Origin: Opitutus sp. GAS368
Lineage (GTDB): Bacteria; Verrucomicrobiota; Verrucomicrobiia; Opitutales; Opitutaceae
Direction: 5' to 3'
DNA: 19,482 bases
Assembly (NCBI GenBank): GCA_945862035.1
Contig: CAMAXB010000019.1
Location: 1-19,482 of the forward strand
How positions within the stretch are numbered: position 1 is the first letter of the stretch; the number at the start of each line of letters is the position of its first letter. Below, piece by piece: positions 7,176 to 17,492 of the stretch. The position numbers and the translations under genes were made by a program. Under the pieces are notes generated by a model that saw nothing but the letters and a program-made list of their open reading frames with translations, did no database searches and was not told the origin of the DNA.

Positions 7176-8264
7176 ATGACCTCCTTCGACGCGCTGCCCA
7201 CCCCCGCCGTTCTCGTCAATCGCGACAAGGTCGCGGCCAACATCCACCGGATGCAGGCCACCTGCTCCGCCCATGGCGTCGAGCTCCGTCCGCACATCAA
7301 GACCCACAAGATGGTCGCGGTCGCCCGCATGCAGCTCGCGGCCGGGGCGCGCGGGCTGACCTGCGCCAAGCTCGGCGAAGCCGAGGCCATGCTGCCCTCG
7401 GGCGTGCGCGAGATGTTCATCGCCCACTCGCTCGTCGACCCCGGCAAGGCTCCGCGCCTGGCCGCGCTCGCCGCCCAACTCGACGACCTCCGCGTGGGCG
7501 TCACCAGCGAGGGCCAAATGGAGGCGCTTTCCCGGGTCGCTGCCGCGACCGGGCGGAAACTGAATGTCATGCTCGCCGTCGACACGGGGCTGAACCGCGA
7601 GGGCGTCCGCTCCGATGAGGCCGCAGTCAAGCTCGCCACCCTCCTCGCCCGCAGCGCTCACCTCGTCCTGCGGGGGCTGTATTGTCACGAGGGCCACTTC
7701 TACGGGGTCGATCCCGCCACATCAGCTGATCAGGCCGAGGCGATGATCAGCCGCCTTGACCAAGTCCGGAAGTCCATCGATCCCCAGCTGGCGATCTGGC
7801 CAGGCTGCAGCGTGACGGCCCGCGTGATCGCCGAGCACAGCGCCGGCCGCGTGCAGGCGGTGCGCCCCGGCGCGTATATGTTTGGCGATCTCTCCCTCGC
7901 GCGGACGACTGGCGTGATGTCGCCCGCCGATGTCGCGGTCGAGATTCTTGCCACCGTGATCGACCGGCCCGAGCCCGGACTGGCCCTGATCGATGCCGGC
8001 TCGAAGACATTCTCGTCGGACCGCACGCCCCTCAACCTCTTTGGCGCGGCCGCCGACGGGCGGGATATCAATGTGGTGCGCGTCAATGAGGAGCACGGCT
8101 ACCTCCGCGGCTCCGAGGTGGACAGCCTCCGAATCGGCGACCGCATCCGCCTCGTGCCCGCCCACGTCTGCACCGTGATCAATCTCACCGATACGGTGAT
8201 CGTGACCGATGGCCAGCAGGCCATTGGCACCTGGCTGGTCGACGCCCGCGGTCGGACACAATAA
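7176..8264 (+). CDS. DSD1/D-threonine aldolase-like PLP enzyme (alanine racemase fold)
   Basis: This 362-residue fold-type III PLP enzyme belongs to the group containing eukaryotic-type D-serine dehydratase and bacterial D-threonine aldolase. The N-terminal barrel starts with LPTPAVLVNRDKVAANI (residues 7-23), the PLP Lys is probably Lys42 in RPHIKTHK, and the C-terminal domain has HVC (His330 and Cys332), the zinc pair of D-serine dehydratase. Family enzymes dehydrate beta-hydroxy D-amino acids or cleave them to glycine and an aldehyde. The gene starts 4 bp after the SDR stop with no Shine-Dalgarno. With RidA and two aminotransferases in the locus it supports an amino-acid or amino-sugar-acid intermediate. 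Aldolase, dehydratase and racemase activities cannot be separated by eye. Confidence 0.9.
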   Translation: MTSFDALPTPAVLVNRDKVAANIHRMQATCSAHGVELRPHIKTHKMVAVARMQLAAGARGLTCAKLGEAEAMLPSGVREMFIAHSLVDPGKAPRLAALAAQLDDLRVGVTSEGQMEALSRVAAATGRKLNVMLAVDTGLNREGVRSDEAAVKLATLLARSAHLVLRGLYCHEGHFYGVDPATSADQAEAMISRLDQVRKSIDPQLAIWPGCSVTARVIAEHSAGRVQAVRPGAYMFGDLSLARTTGVMSPADVAVEILATVIDRPEPGLALIDAGSKTFSSDRTPLNLFGAAADGRDINVVRVNEEHGYLRGSEVDSLRIGDRIRLVPAHVCTVINLTDTVIVTDGQQAIGTWLVDARGRTQ

Positions 8265-8404
8265 CCCCCTCTCCTCCCATGGACCCGGCTCCCAGGCGTC
8301 CGCACAAAACTTGGCCGGCGGTTCACCGCCCATGGCCGGAGCATCCGGCGGGTGCCCCGGCCGCGGCCGCTCCAGCTCGTTTCCCCTGAAGCCCCCCTCC
8401 TTCC
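8265..8404. other. 140-bp intergenic gap with GC-rich hairpins
   Basis: This is the longest non-coding gap in the rightward array. It holds a hairpin, GGCGG-TTCA-CCGCC at 8317-8330, with a possible outer GGCC/GGCC pairing to 8313-8337, and a perfect palindrome GGCCGCGGCC at 8359-8368. No T-run follows either, so an intrinsic terminator is not supported. No clear -35/-10 pair is visible. The last bases before the MFS start are a C/T run. It may be a structured leader or processing site splitting the array into two expression units. Confidence 0.35.
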
Positions 8405-9643
8405 ATGACCCTCGCCTCCGATTCCCCCACCCGTCGTGCCTGGCTCATGGTGGCCCTGCTCTGGTTCGTCGCGTTCCTGAATTATCTGGATCGGATGATC
8501 CTGATCACCATGCGGACCTCGATCAAGGAGTCGATTCCGATGACCGATGCGCAGTTCGGCCTGTTGACGACAATTTTCCTCGTCAGCTACGGCCTGCTCA
8601 GTCCGCTTGGCGGCTTCCTCGCCGACAAGATGAACCGCAGCAAGATCATCATCTTCTCGCTCTTCGCCTGGTCCGCGACGACCTGGCTGACCGCCCACGC
8701 CACCACCTTCGGCGAACTGCTCTTCTATCGCGCCCTCATGGGCATCAGCGAGGCCTGCTATTTCCCGGCGGCCGCCGCACTGCTGATGAACTATCACCGC
8801 AATGAGACCCGCTCGCTCGCGAACGGCATCCATCTCAGCGGCGTGATGGTCGGCTCAGGCCTCGGCGGGCTCGGGGGCTGGATCGCGGAGCGACATGACT
8901 GGACGTTCGTGTTTGAACTCTTCGGGGTAATCGGCGTGGCCTACGTAGGCGTTCTCCTGTTCGTGCTGCGAGACCGCCCGGCCGATCCGGTGGACCCGGC
9001 GGCGGAAAAGGTCGAGGTCTCGCGCGTGAAGTTGGGCGAGGCCATCGTGAGCATTTTCAGCCGTCCGGCGTTTCTGTTGGCCCTCGCCTTCTGGGGCCTG
9101 CTTGGCGTCGCCAGTTGGTCCTTCTCCGGCTGGCTGCCGAGTTTCTTGCAGGAGGAATTCAATATGAGCCAGGGCCGCGCAGGTCTCACCGCGCTCGGCT
9201 ACATCTACTCGGCCAGCCTCATTGGCATGGTGCTGGGTGGCTTCTGGGCCGATCGCTGGAGCCGGCTCAATCCCCGGGGGCGCATCTATGTCGGAGTCAT
9301 TGGCGTGCTCGTCGCCGCGCCCGGCGTGCTGCTCGTGGGCAACTCGGGCAGCCTCGTGCTGGTCCTCTTCGGGATGATCATTTACGGCCTTACCCGCCCC
9401 TTCCCCGATGCCAGCATGGTTCCGCTGGTCTGCCAGATCGTCGACCCGCGCTACCTCGCGACCGCCGTGGGGGTCCTCAACATGTTCGCCTGCCTCATCG
9501 GCGGTCTGACCATCTACTTCGGGGGAGTCCTCCGCGACGCGCAGGTCAATATCTCGGTGGTGTTCAATTTCGGCGCCTTCGGTCTGGTCGTCTGCGGGGC
9601 GCTCCTTTGGTTTGTCCGGCCACGTAAAACCCCTTCCGCCTAA
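8405..9643 (+). CDS. MFS transporter (organic anion/sugar-acid type)
   Basis: This 412-residue integral membrane protein has about twelve hydrophobic segments in two halves, split by a polar loop around residues 195-220. NYLDR (26-30) in the first helix and the motif-A loop GGFLADKMNRSK (69-80) place it in the major facilitator superfamily, resembling the anion:cation symporter branch that includes hexuronate, galactonate and tartrate carriers. It would import the substrate by proton or cation symport. It follows the structured gap and precedes the fusion gene by 10 bp. The length is normal and nothing looks broken. The substrate is inferred only as an organic acid matching the sugar-acid enzymes nearby. 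Confidence 0.92.
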   Translation: MTLASDSPTRRAWLMVALLWFVAFLNYLDRMILITMRTSIKESIPMTDAQFGLLTTIFLVSYGLLSPLGGFLADKMNRSKIIIFSLFAWSATTWLTAHATTFGELLFYRALMGISEACYFPAAAALLMNYHRNETRSLANGIHLSGVMVGSGLGGLGGWIAERHDWTFVFELFGVIGVAYVGVLLFVLRDRPADPVDPAAEKVEVSRVKLGEAIVSIFSRPAFLLALAFWGLLGVASWSFSGWLPSFLQEEFNMSQGRAGLTALGYIYSASLIGMVLGGFWADRWSRLNPRGRIYVGVIGVLVAAPGVLLVGNSGSLVLVLFGMIIYGLTRPFPDASMVPLVCQIVDPRYLATAVGVLNMFACLIGGLTIYFGGVLRDAQVNISVVFNFGAFGLVVCGALLWFVRPRKTPSA

Positions 9644-9653
9644 TCCCTAACCC

Positions 9654-11990
<2,337 letters not shown>

Positions 11991-12012
11991 GCGAAATCCG
12001 TCCCTTGCCCCC

Positions 12013-13005
12013 ATGAATCCGATCCGCGCTAAATCCTTCGTCACATCCAGTCGCCGGCGCCTGCAGTCCGTGCCCGACTGGCCGCGCCTGCCGGCCTCGA
12101 TCGTCTTTGATCGCGTGGTTGGCGTCGGCCTCGATTCGCAGCAACGCATCTATGTCGCCCACCGCGGCGACCATCCCCTGCTCTGCCTGAATCCCGACGG
12201 GACGCTCCACCACGAGATCGGCGCGGAGGTGCTCACCAAGACGACCGCCTATGACCTGCGCGGGCCGGTGCCGATCCCGATCGCGACCCGCTATTGGCTG
12301 CATGGGCTCCACGTAGATCCTTGGGACAACCTGTGGATCACCGACGTGGGGCGGCACCTGGTGATGAAGTTCAGTCCCGCCGGTGAACTCCTGCTTACCC
12401 TCGGGGTCGATGGCGTTTCCGGCTGCGACGAGAAGCTCTTTGGCCAGCCCACCCATGTCTGCGTCATCCCGACCGGCGAAGTGTTCATCACCGACGGCTA
12501 CGGCAATTCACGCATGGTGAAGCTCGACGCCAGCGGACGCTTCCTCGCCTCCTGGGGCGTGCGGGGCACCGAGCCGGGGAACTTCCACACGCCCCATGTC
12601 GTCACGCGGGGTGCTGACGGGCTGCTCTACATGACCGATCGCGAGAACGACCGGATCCAGGTCTTCAACCCAAGCGGTGCGCTTCAGGCCGAATGGTCCG
12701 GCCTGCATTCGGTCGACGGCCTCTACGCGGCGCCCGACGGCTCGATCTATGGCTCGGCCGGCATCGACAATGCGGTGATCCGCTTCTCGCCCAGCGGCAC
12801 GATCGAGGACGTCTGGGCGGATCCGGGCCAGTTCACCTACCCGCACGGCATCGCCGTGGACGCCAGCGGTGCGATCTACACCGCCGAGTCGGGGGATGTG
12901 TGGTCCCGCACCGGCGATCTCGCCGGCTCCCATGCCACCCTCCTGCCCCGCGCCGGTGCCGAGGGCAGCGCGCTGCGAAAGTCCGTGGTGGTCATGGGGC
13001 CCTGA
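12013..13005 (+). CDS. NHL-repeat beta-propeller protein, peptidyl-hydroxyglycine lyase-like
   Basis: This 330-residue protein is built of NHL-type blades, seen as repeats near residues 95-130, 145-182, 192-228 and 275-292 (for example ITDGYGNSRMVKL and MTDRENDRIQVF). The pattern, with His100, His148, His195 and His278 at equivalent blade positions, resembles the lyase half of peptidylglycine alpha-amidating enzymes, which split an alpha-hydroxyglycine amide. Bacterial relatives are mostly uncharacterised and may be lactonase- or lyase-like. The ATG at 12013 is chosen; the frame is open further upstream into the fusion gene, but that part is not propeller-like. No signal peptide is visible. 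It lies 22 bp after the fusion and 5 bp before the Tat protein. A true amidating-lyase function is unproven. Confidence 0.85.
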   Translation: MNPIRAKSFVTSSRRRLQSVPDWPRLPASIVFDRVVGVGLDSQQRIYVAHRGDHPLLCLNPDGTLHHEIGAEVLTKTTAYDLRGPVPIPIATRYWLHGLHVDPWDNLWITDVGRHLVMKFSPAGELLLTLGVDGVSGCDEKLFGQPTHVCVIPTGEVFITDGYGNSRMVKLDASGRFLASWGVRGTEPGNFHTPHVVTRGADGLLYMTDRENDRIQVFNPSGALQAEWSGLHSVDGLYAAPDGSIYGSAGIDNAVIRFSPSGTIEDVWADPGQFTYPHGIAVDASGAIYTAESGDVWSRTGDLAGSHATLLPRAGAEGSALRKSVVVMGP

Positions 13006-13010
13006 GCACG

Positions 13011-14858
13011 ATGCCTGCGCCCGATCGTAGAGCCACGGCCGCCTCCGTCCTCAGCCGCCGCGCGTTCCTCGGTGGCAGTGCCCTGACCGCGGCCGCCACC
13101 GGGCTGACCGGCACCTCCCTGGCCCGGGCCGCCGCGACCGGGGCCACTTCGGCCGCAGCCCCGCGGGCTCTGCGCAACCATCGCAACCTCTTCAACGGCG
13201 ACTGCAATTTTCTCTTCTACAATCCGGAGCTCTGGCAACCGGAAGGCGGGCCCTACCGCGCCACCGCGATTCATCGCTTCGTAACCCTGCTCGCCCAGAG
13301 CGGCGTGGACACGCTCCTCGTCAATCCCAACACCCAGGTCGCTTGGTACCCCTCGGCCCAGCTCGAGTCGGTGCTGCGGGGTTACCGTCGCGGGGACCGG
13401 GACTTCGCGCGGCGTATCGCCGCGGGCAATGCCGGTCTGTCACCCGCGCAGAGGGAGAGCTTCATCAGCCAGCTGATCGGATTGCTCGATCTCTACCTCG
13501 ATCTGTCCGAGGCCGGCGTGGACTGGCTCGCCGAATGCGCCGTCGCCTGCCGGCAGCAGGGCATCAGCCCCTGGCTGAGCTATCGCATGAACGCGACGCA
13601 CTTTTCGGGAGCGCCCGACAGCCCCGTCAACAGCGTGGTCTTCCGTGATCCCGCCAACCGCCTGTCCGGTCGCATTCCCAGCCCGGGCAACGCCACGCAT
13701 CATGGCTGGGTGGGCCTCAACTACGGCCAGCGCGCGGTCCGCGACCACATGTTCGCCCTGATCCGCGAGGGGATCGAGACCTATGACTATGAGGGCCTCG
13801 AACTCGACTGGCTGCGACACCCCGTCTGTCTCGAGGCGGGTGCCAGCGCCCGTGCGACCGACGAGCTGACCGCCTGGTTTGCCGAGATCCGCGCCCTCGC
13901 GGTCGCGCGCCGCCCCGGCTATCCCGTCGGCCTGCGCATCCCGTCCAATCTTCCCTATCTCAAGAGGATCGGCATCGACGTGAAGGCCCTGGTGCAACGC
14001 GGCCTCATCGATTTTGTCACGGTCAGCAATTTCTGGCAGACCTCGTGGGAAATGCCGCACGACGCGCTCCGGCGCGAACTCGGCCCAGACGTCACCATCT
14101 ACGGCGGCATGGAGGACGCGCCTAACTGGCTTGAGGCCTACGCGCCCACGCTCACCGCGCGGCCCGAGGGGCCGGAGATCCAGCTCGCGGGCGACAACGC
14201 CCTGAAGACCAGCACCGCGCCGGCACGCGACCCGGCCATCCGCGGCACCCGCTACCTCACCGCCAGCGCCGAGTTCATGCGGGCCAATGCCGCGGGCAAA
14301 CTGGTGCTCGGGGCGGACGGTCTGGAGCAGTTCAATTTCTTCGTCACCGACCAGGTGCGGGTCCCCGGGCAGCGCGGCGACTACGCCGCCCTCCGCCAGC
14401 TGGCGGATCTGGAATTTCTCCGGGGCAAGGAGAAGCACTACGCGCTGAATACGACCTCCGTGCAGCCGACCAAGCTCTGGGACGTGCCCGAGCAGCTGCC
14501 GGTCACGATCGCGCCCCGGCACCGCCGCGCGCTGCGCCTGCCGATGTGTGCCGAACCGACGGATACGGCCCTGCAGCTCGTGATCCAAGTCGTGATCCCG
14601 GAGGCCGCCGGCGCGCCCGCCTTCGGTGTCAGCCTGAATGGCGACTGGCCCCGCTTCGAGGCCACGCGGACCCAGGCCCTGCTCTTCCCCTGCGGCCCCT
14701 ATCGCGATCACGTGGCGGAGCACGCCGCGTGGAATTTTGCCTTCGACCCGCGCGCGATCCGCGAGGGCTGGAATGAGATTGTCCTCTATAACGAAGACCC
14801 CGAAGAAGTGAATTTCATTGCCGTCGAGGTGGGCCTGATCGATCAAGCCCTCCCCTGA
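13011..14858 (+). CDS. Tat-exported glycoside hydrolase-like protein of unknown family
   Basis: This 615-residue protein opens with a twin-arginine signal: SRRAFLGG (15-22), a hydrophobic Ala/Leu/Thr-rich stretch (18-38) and a likely cleavage site near ARAAA (38-42). The mature protein looks like a TIM-barrel glycosidase: barrel-like strands, LLVNPN (102-107), and an acidic strand end EGLELDWLRHP (261-271) with Glu264 and Asp266 as candidate catalytic acids. From about residue 520 a beta-sandwich-like C-terminal domain follows. I cannot assign a numbered glycosidase family. Tat export implies folding, possibly with a cofactor, before secretion. It starts 5 bp after the propeller gene. In this locus it could release the compound imported by the MFS carriers; that role is inference. 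Confidence 0.85.
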   Translation: MPAPDRRATAASVLSRRAFLGGSALTAAATGLTGTSLARAAATGATSAAAPRALRNHRNLFNGDCNFLFYNPELWQPEGGPYRATAIHRFVTLLAQSGVDTLLVNPNTQVAWYPSAQLESVLRGYRRGDRDFARRIAAGNAGLSPAQRESFISQLIGLLDLYLDLSEAGVDWLAECAVACRQQGISPWLSYRMNATHFSGAPDSPVNSVVFRDPANRLSGRIPSPGNATHHGWVGLNYGQRAVRDHMFALIREGIETYDYEGLELDWLRHPVCLEAGASARATDELTAWFAEIRALAVARRPGYPVGLRIPSNLPYLKRIGIDVKALVQRGLIDFVTVSNFWQTSWEMPHDALRRELGPDVTIYGGMEDAPNWLEAYAPTLTARPEGPEIQLAGDNALKTSTAPARDPAIRGTRYLTASAEFMRANAAGKLVLGADGLEQFNFFVTDQVRVPGQRGDYAALRQLADLEFLRGKEKHYALNTTSVQPTKLWDVPEQLPVTIAPRHRRALRLPMCAEPTDTALQLVIQVVIPEAAGAPAFGVSLNGDWPRFEATRTQALLFPCGPYRDHVAEHAAWNFAFDPRAIREGWNEIVLYNEDPEEVNFIAVEVGLIDQALP

Positions 14859-14874
14859 TACCGCCTTTTCACTC

Positions 14875-16056
14875 ATGAATTCCACGCTGATCACCCAGGC
14901 CCGGATCGTTTTCCCCGGGGAGCGCATCGCTCCCGGCGAGCTCCTGCTGCAGGACGGTCGGATCGCCGCGATCAACCCCGCGCCCGCGGACATCCCCGCC
15001 GGCTGCGTCCGGGTTGATGCGGGCAACCGGCTGCTCACGCCGGGCCTGATCGACCTGCACACGCACGGCATCGGACACAGCCTGTACGAGGCCGGGCCCG
15101 AGTCGCTGGCCAGCGGGCTCGCGTTCGCCCCGCGCTTTGGGACGACCGGTATCCTGCCCACGCTTTACCGGGTGATGAACCGGGCCTCGCTCCCCCTGCT
15201 GGCCGAACTGTCCCGCGCGCTCGACGGGATCCGCACGGTCTCGGTGCCCGGATGGCATCTTGAAGGGCCCTTCCTCCGCCTGCCGGGCGCCGGGGCGGAC
15301 ACCATCCCGGGCGATCTGGGCCTGCTCGACGATATCCTTGCGGCAACCGGCGGGCGGACGCGTGCCATGTCGATCAGCCCGGACACGCCGGGAATTATTC
15401 CGGTGATCGAGCGACTGCGGGAGCGGGGGATTGTCCCCTTCATCACGCACACCCGTGCCTCGGTCGCGGAGACGGAGCGGGCCCTCGATGCGGGGGCGCA
15501 CCATGCCACGCACTTCTACGATGTTTTCCCCCTGCCCGATGTCTCGGAGCCCGGCGTTCGTCCCTGCGGCGCGGTCGAGGTGCTGCTGGCGGATCCCCGC
15601 GGCACGGTCGACTTCATCGCGGACGGCGTGCACGTGGAGACGGTCGCAATCCGCGCCGCCCTGGCCGCCAAGGGCTTTGCCGGCGTGGTGCTGATCACCG
15701 ACTCCAACATCGGCGCGGGCCTGCCCGACGGGATCTACCCGACCACCTTTGGTTTTCCGGTCAAGGTCTCGGCGCAGAACGCCGCACGGATCCATGATCC
15801 CGGCCACAAGAACCACGGTTCCCTCGCCGGCTCCGCCCTCACCATGAACGTCGGCATCGCCAATCTGCACCGCTGGCTGAAGCTCCCGTCCGAACAGATC
15901 TGGGCCATGGGCACCGCGAATCCGGCGCGGGTCATGGGGCTGACCAACAAGGGCGTGATCCGCGTCGGTGCCGATGCGGATGTGGTCGTCTGGAACGACG
16001 ACCTGACGCCGCAGTGCACCTGGGTCGCGGGCGAACCCGTCTACCGCGCCGCCTGA
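14875..16056 (+). CDS. N-acetylglucosamine-6-phosphate deacetylase-like amidohydrolase
   Basis: This 393-residue enzyme has the NagA layout: an N-terminal beta-sandwich, a metal-dependent barrel from about residue 55, and a C-terminal sandwich return. Landmarks are PGLIDLHTHG with His62 and His64, GWHLEGPFL with Glu130, FITHTR with His192, HATHFYD with His213, and ITDSN with Asp276 as general base. The canonical HATHLFNAM segment, which shapes the phosphosugar site in NagA, is replaced by HATHFYDVFPLPD, and SNIGAGLPDG follows the catalytic Asp. The protein is therefore probably a deacylase of a different N-acyl compound, not necessarily a phosphorylated amino sugar. It lies 16 bp after the Tat protein and 8 bp before the second MFS carrier. 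The gene symbol nagA is withheld for this reason. Confidence 0.88.
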   Translation: MNSTLITQARIVFPGERIAPGELLLQDGRIAAINPAPADIPAGCVRVDAGNRLLTPGLIDLHTHGIGHSLYEAGPESLASGLAFAPRFGTTGILPTLYRVMNRASLPLLAELSRALDGIRTVSVPGWHLEGPFLRLPGAGADTIPGDLGLLDDILAATGGRTRAMSISPDTPGIIPVIERLRERGIVPFITHTRASVAETERALDAGAHHATHFYDVFPLPDVSEPGVRPCGAVEVLLADPRGTVDFIADGVHVETVAIRAALAAKGFAGVVLITDSNIGAGLPDGIYPTTFGFPVKVSAQNAARIHDPGHKNHGSLAGSALTMNVGIANLHRWLKLPSEQIWAMGTANPARVMGLTNKGVIRVGADADVVVWNDDLTPQCTWVAGEPVYRAA

Positions 16057-16064
16057 TCGCTGCG

Positions 16065-17453
16065 ATGCTCCTTCCAACCAAGACGGGTTCGCCCGAGCTG
16101 TACCCGTATCGACACGGGTTGTACTTCTCGTTCTTCAACGCGCTTAACTGGCAGGTCGCGATCGGGATTCCGACCGTGCTCTTCATGCAGCACCTTGGCG
16201 CCGACTCCTTCCAGGTCGGCCTGGTCTTCGCCTGGACCTTCCTCCTCACGCCGGCCCAGGTGCTGGCGACCGCCTTCCTACCCTACCTCGGCTTCAAACG
16301 CCTGACCCTTGCCGGCTGGAGCGCGCGCGGCTGGTGCCTGGCGGTTCCACTCGGCCTCGCCCTGCTGGCCCCCACCGAATCCCAGCCCTGGATGATCTAC
16401 GCCGTGGCGGTGGCGATGTTCATCTACAGCCTCGCCCGGGCGACCGGCGCCTCGGCGATGACGACCTGGCTCTACCAGCTGATTCCCGCGAAGATCCAAG
16501 GGCAGTACTGGTCGAGTGACCAGATCCTCTCTGCCATCGCGGTGATGGGCTCACTGGCCGTGTACTCCCTGCTTTTTGCGCTGATTCCGATCTATTGGGC
16601 GTTCGTCGTGCAGTACGCCGTGGCGATCATCGGCGCATGGATGGCCTTCCACTACCTGAACAAGCTGCCGGACGTGGAACGGCCCAAGATGCTCAGCCTG
16701 GAGAAAATCGTCCACGAGACGCCCCGCCTCATCGCCGAGCCCAGCCTCTTTCGCACCTACCTCTGGCTGTCGGTCGCCCTCTTCTTCACCATCACACCGA
16801 TCGCGCCCTTCACGGCCTACTACCTGAAGGCCACGCGTGAAATGACGACTGCGGGCATCATGCTGCTGACCATGCTCACCTACGTCGGCGTGATCGCGGC
16901 CAATTGGTTGATGCGGTCCCACATGGATTCCCAAGGGACCAAGCCCTTCTTCAAGCTTTCCTACCTCCTCTTCGGCCTGATCGCCGCCGGCTGGCTCTTT
17001 TTCCTCAACACGGGCGGGCGCTGGCACTTCATGCTCCCCCTGCTTTACTTCCTGCAGGGCGCGGCCTCCGGCTGCTGGACCTCGGCGAACCTCAACTACC
17101 TCGCCAAGATCCTGCCCGACAACGAGCGCGCCCTCCCGGTTTCGATTCATGGCGCCGTCATCACCTTCCTCGGCGGGTGTTCCCCCGTGCTCTGGGGCCT
17201 GTTCCTCAAGGACGCCGACGGCACGGCCGCGGTGAATGTGCCGGTACTTCAAATTTTCTTTGTCCTGCTCCTCCTGACCACCTTCGCCCTGTTCTATTTC
17301 GTCCGGCGGCTGCCGGAGAAGACCGGCCCGGTCGATCCCTTGCTGCAGGGCGGCTGGCTGCTCCGTCCCTTCCGCGGTGTGGGCAATCTGATCAGCTTCG
17401 TCGAGCGCAGCCCGGCCAAGCCCGAATCCGCCGCCCCGACCAAGCCGGAGTAG
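16065..17453 (+). CDS. Second MFS-type transporter
   Basis: This 462-residue protein has roughly twelve hydrophobic segments and a polar C-terminal tail rich in Pro and Lys (about 440-462). It resembles the sugar/melibiose-like and unclassified MFS carriers found beside polysaccharide-use genes rather than the first carrier in this window. Examples of its membrane segments lie around residues 20-45, 55-75, 125-145 and 270-320. The ATG at 16065, 8 bp after the NagA-like stop, gives a short polar N-terminus before the first helix; an upstream frame to 16014 overlaps the NagA-like gene and is not preferred. It closes the rightward array. Substrate is not identifiable. Confidence 0.87.
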   Translation: MLLPTKTGSPELYPYRHGLYFSFFNALNWQVAIGIPTVLFMQHLGADSFQVGLVFAWTFLLTPAQVLATAFLPYLGFKRLTLAGWSARGWCLAVPLGLALLAPTESQPWMIYAVAVAMFIYSLARATGASAMTTWLYQLIPAKIQGQYWSSDQILSAIAVMGSLAVYSLLFALIPIYWAFVVQYAVAIIGAWMAFHYLNKLPDVERPKMLSLEKIVHETPRLIAEPSLFRTYLWLSVALFFTITPIAPFTAYYLKATREMTTAGIMLLTMLTYVGVIAANWLMRSHMDSQGTKPFFKLSYLLFGLIAAGWLFFLNTGGRWHFMLPLLYFLQGAASGCWTSANLNYLAKILPDNERALPVSIHGAVITFLGGCSPVLWGLFLKDADGTAAVNVPVLQIFFVLLLLTTFALFYFVRRLPEKTGPVDPLLQGGWLLRPFRGVGNLISFVERSPAKPESAAPTKPE

Positions 17454-17492
17454 GCGGTTGAACTCCCTGCCCGCGCGGTGCCCGGCCCCGAG
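17454..17492. other. 39-bp gap between convergent genes
   Basis: This short GC-rich gap separates the end of the second MFS gene from the oppositely oriented dehydrogenase gene. I see no hairpin followed by a T-run on either strand, so no intrinsic terminator can be supported; transcription may end by Rho or run into the opposite gene. Confidence 0.5.

Noticed and set aside
8313..8337. Hairpin after the DSD1-like gene as an intrinsic terminator
   Set aside because: No T-run follows the stem, so it does not meet the pattern of an intrinsic terminator.
13440..15161. A 573-codon antisense open frame across the Tat protein and NagA-like genes
   Set aside because: It spans the boundary of two well-supported plus-strand genes and has no recognisable motif; GC-driven lack of stops explains it.
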